64,000 nt of DNA from Candidatus Chryseopegocella kryptomonas (GTDB taxonomy: Bacteria; Bacteroidota; Ignavibacteria; Kryptoniales; Kryptoniaceae), in assembly GCF_001536065.1 (NCBI RefSeq), contig NZ_CZVW01000003.1, positions 1-64,000 on the forward strand. The letters are read 5' to 3'. The position numbers were made by a program, and so were the translations under genes. A model generated the notes under the pieces. That model was not told the origin of the DNA and did no database searches. It was given only the letters and a program-made list of their open reading frames with translations. Of the stretch, positions 1-8,932 are shown one piece after another (within the stretch, counting starts at the first letter, position 1; each line of letters begins with the position of its first letter).

Positions 1-754
1 AAGGTCTTCAAGATTTCCATGATCGCTTGTCAAAATTATTAAGTGCTTTTTAAGATTAACATTTGAAAGCAATGATTCAAGAAATCGTTCAATTCTGTCT
101 ATGTATTTCAAAGCAAGCAAGAAATCCTGATTATGCCCTGCCTCGTCTGTAAATGGAAACTCATACATCACAAAATCATACTCTTCAAGTAAATTCGCAA
201 TTATTTTTCCAGATTCTTCTGGCGTGATTATCTTTATATCTGGATAAAATTTCCTCAAAAATTCACCTGTTAAATCCGCTGGAACTGCTTTTCCTTCTGT
301 TAATTCCTTATCATACCATCTAAATGGCACACCCGAAGCCAAAACAGCATAAGTTGTCGCAGAAAGTTTTTCACCACGTATCTCAAAATAATGTTTTGAA
401 TAAGCGTTTGCAAAAGTCGCTTTTTTGCCAAGTTTTTTTCAATTTCAAAAAAATACTTTCTGACAAAAGAACCTTCCTCAATGTAGGCGTTGGCAAACCA
501 TTTATATGCCCATTCATTAATTCAGGCGCATTTACTCCCGTGAATATAACAGTTTGACCTGTTGCGCTCTGTGGCAAACCCGGAACATCAAGCGAAGCAT
601 CCGTTGGAACGATTATACCCTCATATTCGGCTTTAAAATTATCTCCACCGATAAAGGCACGAAAAAATTTTGATCTATATCTTGCAAATGGATTCTTCTC
701 CGGGTTATCTTCGCCAATTCCGATTCCGTCAAAAAATAAAAGAGCAACCCCCAT
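1..754 (-). pseudogene. Metalloenzyme of phosphomutase/alkaline-phosphatase superfamily, frameshifted and cut by window edge
   Basis: The N-terminus reads MGVALLFFDGIG, the metal-binding Asp motif of the iPGM/phosphopentomutase/alkaline-phosphatase superfamily, followed by a SATGQT segment that probably carries the nucleophilic Ser/Thr. The first frame stops near position 383. The neighbouring frame continues the protein without stops from about 430 to the left edge and ends in TSDHGNLEDL, the C-terminal metal site of the same superfamily. The break is at a run of seven A (minus strand) near 432-438; eight A would restore one frame. The start is taken as ATG at 754, two bases after the stop of the upstream gene; a TTG six bases earlier is also in frame. 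Whether this is a true mutation, a sequencing indel or a slippage site cannot be told here. The substrate is unknown. Confidence 0.75.
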
Positions 755-756
755 CT

Positions 757-1638
757 TCAAAAATCAACGCTTAATTTTACTTTTGCAACAAAGCCAGAAC
801 TAAAATTATAATCCAAAGATGTTTCCGTCTTAACTTTTTTATTCTTAACAATTGCGCTTACCGTCGCATCAATTGCGCTCAAAACATGATTTGCAACTAT
901 GATGAAAGCAGATGCACTGGCGATTGAATAAAAATCATTTGCCTTGCCACGTTCAATTGAATAAAACTTAAAATTTTGCGTCGGCTTTAATTCATTCACA
1001 TTTTCAGGGATAAAATTTTTATCAAAATCGTTCCACCCTGGCGCATATTGATGATACTTGCCGATCAACTCATAATATTGCTGTTCACCATAAAAAGGAA
1101 GCGTATGCGAAAAACCACCCGAGAGACGACTGATATATCTTTCTGCTTCATTCAAACGAAACCAGTTAACTCTCTCCCACGGTCTTTTGCTCGCATCTGG
1201 ATCTATTCCAACCATCGGCGCATCAGCAGTCCCGTATCTTCTCATCCATTCATTCATCCAAAGTGCGTAATCAACCACGCTCCAATTCTCATCAGCAAAT
1301 TGCTTAAACTTTTTCGTCTGCTCGTCGCCCTTTTTCGTATAATTGAAATAAACAACCCACGACGCAATTTCAACAGCAAAAAACAACGCTGACTTAAAAT
1401 AACTTCCAGTGTAAACTTCTCCACTTCCTGGAATTATCGCTGACATTAAACCCGCTTTCAATGGAGAGTATTTTTTCAACTCAACATTTGAATTTGCAGA
1501 AGGAAATTCCGCATCGTTATGCTTACTTAACACATAAGCCAGATGTAATTTTGCAAAATCTTTATTTTCACCAATTTTCAAATCCTGTGCTTTTAAAATG
1601 CTTATGAAAAACAAAATCGCCAGAAAATATCTTCCCAT
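757..1638 (-). CDS. DUF5683-like secreted or membrane protein of unknown function
   Basis: The protein is about 293 residues with an N-terminal signal peptide (hydrophobic stretch ending LKAQ). A short segment PGSGEVYTGSYFKSALFF is followed by a membrane-like stretch; this is typical of DUF5683 proteins, which are small FCB-group envelope proteins without a known role. The ATG at 1638 is preferred over the in-frame TTG at 1653, because a GAGGGTG ribosome site lies just upstream of the ATG. It sits between the large surface peptidase/barrel gene and the metalloenzyme gene, 24 bp and 2 bp away, so co-transcription is likely. The family call rests on the PGSG-containing motif and is moderate. 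Confidence 0.7.
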   Translation of the reverse strand: MGRYFLAILFFISILKAQDLKIGENKDFAKLHLAYVLSKHNDAEFPSANSNVELKKYSPLKAGLMSAIIPGSGEVYTGSYFKSALFFAVEIASWVVYFNYTKKGDEQTKKFKQFADENWSVVDYALWMNEWMRRYGTADAPMVGIDPDASKRPWERVNWFRLNEAERYISRLSGGFSHTLPFYGEQQYYELIGKYHQYAPGWNDFDKNFIPENVNELKPTQNFKFYSIERGKANDFYSIASASAFIIVANHVLSAIDATVSAIVKNKKVKTETSLDYNFSSGFVAKVKLSVDF

Positions 1639-1662
1639 TGTTTTCACCCTCAAAATTTTATT

Positions 1663-4600
1663 TTACTCAAGCGAATCAAATTCAAAAATGACCCCGAAAT
1701 AAAATCTTAATTCACGCCCAAAACTAAATTTTTCTTTGTTTATAACCTTCTCAAACTTATCAAATCCATACGCAACGCTTGCAAAAATTTTCATCGGGAA
1801 AACATAAAACGAAGTTCCATCAAATCTTAACTCAATCCCAACATCTTTTTTAAAATCTCTCAACCTCGTTCCCTCATCCCACGCATTTCCAAAATCAAAA
1901 AACAAACCCGAATAAACCCTTTGTAATCCAATGTGCAAACCTTGAAGCGATACATCTTCAATTATCGGAAATCTATAAACCATTTTCAAACTTAAAAATT
2001 CATTCCCCCCAAGCGAGTAAAACAAATAACCACGCATTCCAATTAATCCACCGCCGTAGAAATTGAAAAACTCATTCACAGGTTTCCCGATTATGCTCCC
2101 GTATCTTAAAACAAATCCAAGCGTGTGATTTCTAAAAGGCAACTTAACATACTCATTCCATCCAAAATCAATTCTCCAGAAGTTGAAATTTTTATAAACG
2201 GGAACAAGGAAGCCATCTTTGAATTCATAAGTTCCATCTGGATTTAACTTGTTAAGTTCATAACTCAACCTCAAATTTAACTTCCTTCCGACAGGATTTA
2301 TATCTGAATTTCTTTTCGGGCGAATGCTTTTGTAATTCAAGTTCAAATAAAAAACTCTGCCAATGAAATAAACATCATCAGATGACGGGACGAGTGTTTT
2401 CGTTTCTGGAATTGTAAAACTTTTTATCTCCGCCGAATAGCGTGAAAATGTGAATCCAGTTTTTGCGTTTAAGTTCGGCATAAGAAATTTCCAGCCGAAA
2501 TAAAGATCAACTTCTGTCAAGTGATACACAATATCAACAGGTATAAGGTTCAAGCCAAGTTCAAGAAGAAATTTAGTCGTTCGTGTGACATTGTATGCTT
2601 CAAGCGTAAATTTGGGCTTAAATCCAAGATGATAAAGTATCGGAAATCTATCATTGAATTCAAACATCAGGAAAAGGTCTCGTTCAAATTTTCGGTTTAT
2701 CAATGCACCGGCAAACAAACTATATTTCCCGACAACATCAGTTGAATATGTATAAAATCCAAATTTCAAAAGGTCAATTCCACGATCGTGCTTGTTGTAA
2801 TTGTCAAATCTCAAAACAGGATAAAACGAAAGCGATGTGTAAACATTTTTATACTCACGAACTTTAAACTCTGGAAGATTTGTATCGTCATAATCATTTG
2901 AAATTTTAGAAGATGAAAAAGCATCAAATGAATTTGCAAATGCGAGAAGTTCAAATTCCTTGGGTTTAAATTTTTTTATTTTTTCAATGTAAGCGATTTT
3001 AAAGCCAGTTGATGTGTAAGTTGAATAAACAAGTTTACCCTCTTTAACATCTGGCATGAACGCTCCGCCAAATACATTTGTAAGTTGCAAAATTTCACCA
3101 CTTGTGAGGTCAAGTTCGTAAATGTTAAAAATTCCATTTCTATCCGATGAGAAATAAACTTTGCGTCCATCTTCCGAAAATACGGGATTTCGCTCATCGC
3201 TTTGAGTTGCAAGCAAAGGTTTGAACTCTGCAATCCCAACATCAAGAATCCCAATATCACGATTATCCTTGATTGAATAATCAAAAATTAATTTCCTTCC
3301 ATCTGGAGAAAAACAAATGTTATACACCTGTTCCCCGTTTCTAAAATCTGTTAACTTCTTAAATCCAGAAATTTCAATCTCACGGTTAAATTTAATCTCC
3401 GCAATTGCGATATTTGCTGTGCCATCCTCGTAAATTATAAAAGCAATGTATTTCCCGTCCGGCGATACAGCTGGATTATTTGCACGCAATCCGTAAGTAA
3501 GGCGTTTCTCTCTTTTCAATTCAAAATCGTAGACGAAAACATCATACAAACTTCGCCAGTTTTTGTTCTTCCTTGTCTTTTTTGAATAAAAAATTTTCTT
3601 ACCATCAGCCGACCACGAAATTGAAGACGAAACACCTTCAACAATTTTTTCCTCTTTCCCGTTTTCAAGGTCATAAAGATAAATCGCTGATGGAGAAAAA
3701 TAATCGCTTTCCTTATTTGAAACATAGACAAATTTTTTCCCATCGGGTGAAAACTTCGGATAAAAATTGCCAAAGCCAACATTAGCAACAATTTCACCCT
3801 CAACTTTATCACCAATTATTTGAACTTGCTTTGTGTATCTCTGGCGAAGATGCTCTTTCCATTGATTGTAAAGTTCTTTGCCATCAATCCCGAGCGACTT
3901 TTTTATCGCCTCATCAATTGAAAGGCGAAATGGCGATCTTAAATATCTTGAAATCTCTTCAAGTTTATTGACGCCGTAATTTTTTGCTATAAATTCAACA
4001 AGAGAAAAACCTGAATTATAAACCGACTCATTCCCCAAGCTCGTTTTCCCAAACGAATTTAGTTCTTCCCAGGATAAAAGTTTATCATCAAGAACCTGCA
4101 TTCTCAAAATCATATCTCGGTGTGTATCCCAGTAATCATAATTTAAATCAGGATGATTAAATTGTGCTGTCCCCTCAGCAAACCAAGCAGGAACATTTAT
4201 ACCGGCAAAAGGATACGAAACTATCACATTTGGAAATCCATAAAGAACATCCGGTCTGTTTTCTTTTTCATAACCAAGCCATTGAAAATAAATCGCAGGA
4301 ACTCTGCGACCAAATTTCATAGCAACCTGCATTTGAATGTTGTGAGTAAACTCGTGCGTTACAACATCGCGCAACCAGTTATGCATCCCGCGAAGTTCAA
4401 AATCAAGCGCACTTGCCCAAATCTCTATCCTGTTGTCGTAAAAATATGTAATCCCGTTTGAATAATCGTCGTAATCTTTTATGATGAAGTTAACTTTTTG
4501 ATCTGGCTTGTGATTGTAGAGCGAAGTTATCGGCTCGTAAATTTCCTCTTCGGTTTTTTCGACGACTTTTGCAGTTTTTTCAGCACCACTATGATAATGT

Positions 4601-4728
4601 ATCAAAAAATGCTCCGTCTCCATTGTGAACCAGTCAATTTCAGGATGAATGAATTCATCATCAAATTGAGCAAATGAAAAAAAAGAAAACAAAAACATGA
4701 AAAGATATATTTTCAAAAAAATCTTCAT
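1663..4728 (-). CDS. Outer-membrane peptidase-MA / TolB-type beta-propeller / Omp85-like barrel fusion
   Basis: The protein has 1021 residues. After a signal peptide, an MA-clan metallopeptidase-like region carries HEFTH near residue 125 and a downstream AWFAEGTAQF segment that would supply the third zinc ligand. Residues about 310-620 contain repeated FSPDGKK/WSADGKK/VSPDGKY blades of a TolB/PD40 beta-propeller. The C-terminal 380 residues alternate aromatic beta-strands and contain GGLIGMRGY and FFDFGNAWDEG, as in surface-antigen D15 (Omp85) barrels. The inferred picture is a barrel-anchored propeller and zinc protease at the cell surface or in the periplasm; the substrate is unknown. Its start overlaps the stop of the upstream M6-like gene by four bases, so the two are probably translated together. 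Confidence 0.8.
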   Translation of the reverse strand: MKIFLKIYLFMFLFSFFSFAQFDDEFIHPEIDWFTMETEHFLIHYHSGAEKTAKVVEKTEEEIYEPITSLYNHKPDQKVNFIIKDYDDYSNGITYFYDNRIEIWASALDFELRGMHNWLRDVVTHEFTHNIQMQVAMKFGRRVPAIYFQWLGYEKENRPDVLYGFPNVIVSYPFAGINVPAWFAEGTAQFNHPDLNYDYWDTHRDMILRMQVLDDKLLSWEELNSFGKTSLGNESVYNSGFSLVEFIAKNYGVNKLEEISRYLRSPFRLSIDEAIKKSLGIDGKELYNQWKEHLRQRYTKQVQIIGDKVEGEIVANVGFGNFYPKFSPDGKKFVYVSNKESDYFSPSAIYLYDLENGKEEKIVEGVSSSISWSADGKKIFYSKKTRKNKNWRSLYDVFVYDFELKREKRLTYGLRANNPAVSPDGKYIAFIIYEDGTANIAIAEIKFNREIEISGFKKLTDFRNGEQVYNICFSPDGRKLIFDYSIKDNRDIGILDVGIAEFKPLLATQSDERNPVFSEDGRKVYFSSDRNGIFNIYELDLTSGEILQLTNVFGGAFMPDVKEGKLVYSTYTSTGFKIAYIEKIKKFKPKEFELLAFANSFDAFSSSKISNDYDDTNLPEFKVREYKNVYTSLSFYPVLRFDNYNKHDRGIDLLKFGFYTYSTDVVGKYSLFAGALINRKFERDLFLMFEFNDRFPILYHLGFKPKFTLEAYNVTRTTKFLLELGLNLIPVDIVYHLTEVDLYFGWKFLMPNLNAKTGFTFSRYSAEIKSFTIPETKTLVPSSDDVYFIGRVFYLNLNYKSIRPKRNSDINPVGRKLNLRLSYELNKLNPDGTYEFKDGFLVPVYKNFNFWRIDFGWNEYVKLPFRNHTLGFVLRYGSIIGKPVNEFFNFYGGGLIGMRGYLFYSLGGNEFLSLKMVYRFPIIEDVSLQGLHIGLQRVYSGLFFDFGNAWDEGTRLRDFKKDVGIELRFDGTSFYVFPMKIFASVAYGFDKFEKVINKEKFSFGRELRFYFGVIFEFDSLE

Positions 4729-7661
4729 CTCACGACCGCAATTTTTATTATCTTAACATCGCTTCTTCCCTGTGAATTTGCCTCAACCCTTGCGTAATAA
4801 ATCCCACTTTGAACATTTCTCACATCCCATTTTAAATCAACCTCAAAATTTGCAGATGTTGAAACATTCAGTTCATCAACTTTAAGACCTGAGACATCAA
4901 AAATTTTCACATTAACTTTCGCATCGTAAAAAGTTTTTATGCGAATAAATGTGAAATCATCGTAAACAGGATTTGGCCAATTATAAACTTCGTTTTTGTC
5001 AAGTATGTCCGCCGATGGAGTTGAAACAACTTGAGATGACCTCACAGAATAATTTGAGTGTCTCTCATCGCGAAGATAACCTGACCATAAAACATTTGCC
5101 GGGATTGAACTGGGCTTAATCGTCCATGCATAAAGATAACCATCAATGCTCGGGACAAAAAGATAAACAAGATTGCTTTCGTAATAAACCGCTGGCGAAG
5201 TTAAACATTCTCCACTTATTGAAAGAGGGAAACCAGGGATAATTTTCCCGTAAACATCAAAAGCGTAAACCTGATAATTATCTGTCCCGACAATTATCTC
5301 GGGCAATGTATCGGCATAAAAATTAACAACGACCGGCGATGAGATGAAATTTGCATTTTTAACTTCAACCGGAAAATTCAGAAGAGTTGCGCCAAGATAA
5401 TTGAAAGCCCAGATTTTATTTTCAGCGGAGATGATTATATCCGGAAATCCGTCCGAATTTAAATCTGCGATCGCTGGCGTCGTTTTAATTTTACTTTTTA
5501 TCCCGGGGATTTGAATTTGTTTTGACGCTCCTGTTCTTGTATCAAGTATCACGATTTCCCCATTTTCACCAACTCCAGCAACAATTTCAACTTTTCCATC
5601 ATCATCTATGTCAATTCCAGCAGATGAAACGAAATTAACATTAAACCTCCACTCGCCCTCTGCTGTCTTTATGACATTTCTTGAAACAGCAACCCAATTT
5701 AAATTCCCAGCAATCAAAGAAACAAGCGGTTTATCGTCAATTTTAATTTTTTCAGAAAGTGTTCCATCGTTGTTTAAAATCACAAGATTTCCTGAGCTGT
5801 CACCAAAAATAATTTTATCTTCCCAAATTGCCGGTGGCGTTGAAACAGAACTTTGATTTTCAAAAACCCAGACGCTATCAACAAACCCATCAAGATTTGA
5901 ATCTTGCGTTTTGAAAGCAAAAATTTTTCTCCCGTTAACAGAGATAACATCTTTTTTCCCATCGCCGTCAACATCAAGAACCGCACACGCAAAATCACTT
6001 TTAACATTTGTGTAATAACCTTGAATGTTAAGAGTTAAACTTGTCCCTGATGGATTGAAAGCGAAAATCCCAGTTGATGAATTAATTATAATTTCATTTT
6101 TCGGGTCGTGATCTATGTCTGCAACTGTCACAAAGGATCTTTCAGTTAAACCCGGGGTTTTCTTCGGAAAAGATGGCGATGGAAGAATTAAAGAATCAGA
6201 AAATCCAATTTTAAAACTCATCACAGGTCCAGGGACGCTGAAATCGTAAATTTTAAATTTAAAATTAGACAAGTTATTCGTCGGATTCCACGGATACGCA
6301 CTCATTGAAAATTCATTTTTATAAGTTGGTGCAATGTTTCCAAGAAACCACATATCATATTCCCAACCTATCTCATCACCATAGATTACTTGTGGACCAT
6401 CTGCTTCAACAAGTTTAACACCAAGATTTCTCACATCGTTATTTATTGAATTCGTTTTCAACTTCTTATCAATCACATTTTCATCAATATACCAAATTAA
6501 AATTCCAGAACCTGGCAAAGCCCAATCCAATTCATCAACATCAATTAAAACCCCATAAACAGAATCAACATCAAAATAATTAAAACCAACTTCATCTCTA
6601 AAGAAAATACGCTCAATGATTTTTTCACCCGTTGAATCTCGCCAGTAAAACTTCAATTTAACCCCATCCGAAAAAGCATCACGATTTCTGTTTTCAATGA
6701 GGAAATACTCTTTTGAATTTATCGGGATTTTGTAAATTGATTTTTCAGGATTGAGATTAAATGTGTAGATTGAAATAGTTGTATCTTTTTCTGGTTTTAA
6801 TTCAACAGGATTGCACACACCGAGTTTAATTTTTTCCCACGCCGATGGCTCAGGTGGTAAAATTCCACGATAGGAGAAAATGCCCGGACCGTCCATCAAA
6901 CCAAACCTTCCAATCCTTGATCTTCCTGTCTTCGTATCAAACAAATCAGGCAAACCGAGAAAACTCGCAAAGTTTGAAACAAGCAAACCGTTTAAACCAA
7001 TTTGAAGCAATGTTTCTCCTGTCACCGTTTGAACAGTTCTTGACTCTGTCTCTGGAAGAATTATCGTGTTTTTAATTTCAAAATTATCTGAAATTCCATT
7101 TTTGCTTAAAAAAATTTGAATTGAATCGTAATTCACAAAAACAGACGGAATATCAAACGGCGTCGGATTGTAGCCGTATGTAGCTGTCAAGTCAATGTCC
7201 CTTCCAACCCCAGCGTGAAAAATTATATAACAATCATATGCTGAAAGTGGGTAATTCGTCCTAACTGATGATTTCTTAACATTTGTCCATGTTTCATAAA
7301 TTAAATTCAAAAGTCGCTCAAATCCAGAATCCTGCGGTGGTGAATAATAACGCATCTGCTTTGAAAGCGTTAAAACCGAATCAATAACTTCATATTCAAT
7401 TTGGATGGAGAATTTTGCGAAGTAATTTTTTAAGAATTCAAGATGTGCTTCAAAGTATCTTTTATCGTGCGGTGGTGGGTCAATTATCTTCTTTGATGTA
7501 AAGCTCAAATCAAATTTCCCATTTCCAGTCGTCAAAGGATCGTCATCCTCCTGAAATTCAACCATAACAGCAAGAATTTTATAATGTCTCTGCGGATTTT
7601 GGGAAAACAAATTCAAAGTTAAAATCAAAAAAATGATAAAAAGCAAGGAAGAGCGCAACAT
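4725..7661 (-). CDS. Secreted M6-peptidase-like protein without HExxH, FG-GAP repeats and T9SS sorting tail
   Basis: The protein has 978 residues with a signal peptide (LFSQ cleavage region). Residues about 30-290 align by eye with M6 (immune-inhibitor-A-like) peptidases, including FLGLPDLFD and the later GRFGLMDG. However, the zinc motif HExxH directly before LGLPDLFD reads SNFAS (residues 229-233), so catalysis by this site is not expected. Residues about 510-870 have FG-GAP/VCBS-like blades (VADIDHDPKNEI, VLDVDGDGKKD, GIDIDDDGKVEI). The last 80 residues (NWPNPVYDD, KIFDVSGLKV, SGIYYARVEA, KIIKIAVVR) form a type-A T9SS sorting domain. It is probably exported and surface-attached by the T9SS encoded next door. 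It overlaps the downstream barrel-protease gene by four bases. Confidence 0.85.
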   Translation of the reverse strand: MLRSSLLFIIFLILTLNLFSQNPQRHYKILAVMVEFQEDDDPLTTGNGKFDLSFTSKKIIDPPPHDKRYFEAHLEFLKNYFAKFSIQIEYEVIDSVLTLSKQMRYYSPPQDSGFERLLNLIYETWTNVKKSSVRTNYPLSAYDCYIIFHAGVGRDIDLTATYGYNPTPFDIPSVFVNYDSIQIFLSKNGISDNFEIKNTIILPETESRTVQTVTGETLLQIGLNGLLVSNFASFLGLPDLFDTKTGRSRIGRFGLMDGPGIFSYRGILPPEPSAWEKIKLGVCNPVELKPEKDTTISIYTFNLNPEKSIYKIPINSKEYFLIENRNRDAFSDGVKLKFYWRDSTGEKIIERIFFRDEVGFNYFDVDSVYGVLIDVDELDWALPGSGILIWYIDENVIDKKLKTNSINNDVRNLGVKLVEADGPQVIYGDEIGWEYDMWFLGNIAPTYKNEFSMSAYPWNPTNNLSNFKFKIYDFSVPGPVMSFKIGFSDSLILPSPSFPKKTPGLTERSFVTVADIDHDPKNEIIINSSTGIFAFNPSGTSLTLNIQGYYTNVKSDFACAVLDVDGDGKKDVISVNGRKIFAFKTQDSNLDGFVDSVWVFENQSSVSTPPAIWEDKIIFGDSSGNLVILNNDGTLSEKIKIDDKPLVSLIAGNLNWVAVSRNVIKTAEGEWRFNVNFVSSAGIDIDDDGKVEIVAGVGENGEIVILDTRTGASKQIQIPGIKSKIKTTPAIADLNSDGFPDIIISAENKIWAFNYLGATLLNFPVEVKNANFISSPVVVNFYADTLPEIIVGTDNYQVYAFDVYGKIIPGFPLSISGECLTSPAVYYESNLVYLFVPSIDGYLYAWTIKPSSIPANVLWSGYLRDERHSNYSVRSSQVVSTPSADILDKNEVYNWPNPVYDDFTFIRIKTFYDAKVNVKIFDVSGLKVDELNVSTSANFEVDLKWDVRNVQSGIYYARVEANSQGRSDVKIIKIAVVR

Positions 7662-7693
7662 CGCAGGATTTGAAAAGTTATTTTATAAAATAA

Positions 7694-7710
7694 GGCGGGA
7701 TAAACCCGCC
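7694..7710 (-). terminator. Rho-independent terminator after porV
   Basis: A perfect six-base-pair GGCGGG/CCCGCC stem with a five-base loop lies 10 bp after the porV stop codon. On the minus strand it is followed by a T-rich stretch (TTATTTTAT). It would separate the porV transcript from the M6-like gene 33 bp further on, although partial read-through is possible. Confidence 0.75.
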
Positions 7711-7720
7711 GAAAATTGAT

Positions 7721-8809
7721 TTATTCTTCTCCACCAAAATTAAGTAAAACCGTAAAGCGAAGCGTGTTCGCAAGCGGATGATTCTCCTCAAAAGTTGAAA
7801 TATAGCTAAAATCAACCCCAACAATGCTATATCTTACACCTGCTCCAAAAGTTGCAAATTTTCTCCCACCAGCTCTTGGGCTTTCATAAAAATAACCAGC
7901 TCTTAAAGCGATCAACCTCGGGCTTCCATACCAGTATTCAAAACCAGCGCCGATGGTGACTTTTCTCAAACTCCCTGCTTCATCCCACGCAGTTATAAGC
8001 GACTTCGGAAGCGGGTCAGGTTTTTTACCTGTCTCAGGCGGATATCTTTTAACAAGAACTCGTCCGAAATCAACAGCAGCTGTGAAATTGTTATATTTCG
8101 ATTGGATTATGTCAAAAGCAAAGCCCAATCGCAAATGTGTCGGAAGTGGATCTGCTTGTTCCTTGTCAATATAGTGAATCATCGGACCAAGATTTGAAAG
8201 ATTGAATCCAGCACTAACCCTTCTTCCGAAAACATATTCCCTAAACAACAAACCTATATCAAAACTCACTCCATTTGCAACCCCCTTCCCCTGTTCCTCA
8301 GCAGTTCCAAAAGGAGCAAGCTGACTGTGAATATATCTCAAATTTATCCCGAATCCCAAATTTCTTGTTAACTTCATTGCATATCCAACTGCAACAGCAT
8401 ATTCAAACGCCTTAAAAGTTCCAAGGTAAGTGTTGTTTTCATCCCTTCTCTCAAAAGAACCAAGATTGAAATATGTTATATTCGCTCCGATAGTTGCATC
8501 AATTGAGCTCAAATAATGCTTTGCGCTCAAATACTCATAAAAAAGGTCTGAGCTAAACTGCGGAAGCCATCTTGCGTGTGTAAAACTTATTTCAGTTCCC
8601 TTTTGAAAAGCAAGCCCTGCCGGATTCCAAAAAATTGCATTTGCATTGTCAGCTATAGCCACCCCGGCTTCACCCATCGCACCAGCCCTTGAATCTGGCG
8701 CTATCAAAAGAAACGGAACAGCAGCATCTCCACCTTGAGCATAAAGTCCCGTCGCAAAAAATGCTATCAAAACAACTGAGAACAGTATTGCGCTTCTTTT
8801 AAATGACAT
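7721..8809 (-). CDS. porV: PorV/PorQ-family type IX secretion outer-membrane protein
   Basis: The protein has 362 residues with a signal peptide (FFATGLYAQG). The N-terminal pattern LLIAPDSRAGAMGEAGVAIADNANAIFWNPAGLAF is the hallmark of the PorV/PorQ (FadL-like) family and is followed by regular amphipathic beta-strands. In known T9SS, PorV shuttles cargo from the SprA translocon to the PorU sortase and binds the C-terminal sorting domain; its location directly downstream of a PorU-like gene supports this role. A strong AGGAGG site lies 8 bases before the ATG. The C-terminus ends in strand-rich LRFTVLLNFGGEE. The choice of PorV over PorQ rests mainly on the neighbour. Confidence 0.85.
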   Translation of the reverse strand: MSFKRSAILFSVVLIAFFATGLYAQGGDAAVPFLLIAPDSRAGAMGEAGVAIADNANAIFWNPAGLAFQKGTEISFTHARWLPQFSSDLFYEYLSAKHYLSSIDATIGANITYFNLGSFERRDENNTYLGTFKAFEYAVAVGYAMKLTRNLGFGINLRYIHSQLAPFGTAEEQGKGVANGVSFDIGLLFREYVFGRRVSAGFNLSNLGPMIHYIDKEQADPLPTHLRLGFAFDIIQSKYNNFTAAVDFGRVLVKRYPPETGKKPDPLPKSLITAWDEAGSLRKVTIGAGFEYWYGSPRLIALRAGYFYESPRAGGRKFATFGAGVRYSIVGVDFSYISTFEENHPLANTLRFTVLLNFGGEE

Positions 8810-8932
8810 AATTTTTACCTCCTGATTTTTTGTTTTACATAATCAATCAAAGCGGTAAAATTCGTCCGTGTCCACTGATCACATTTGTTTTCGTTTGTTT
8901 TAAATATACAAAATTTTCACAAAAAACAAATT

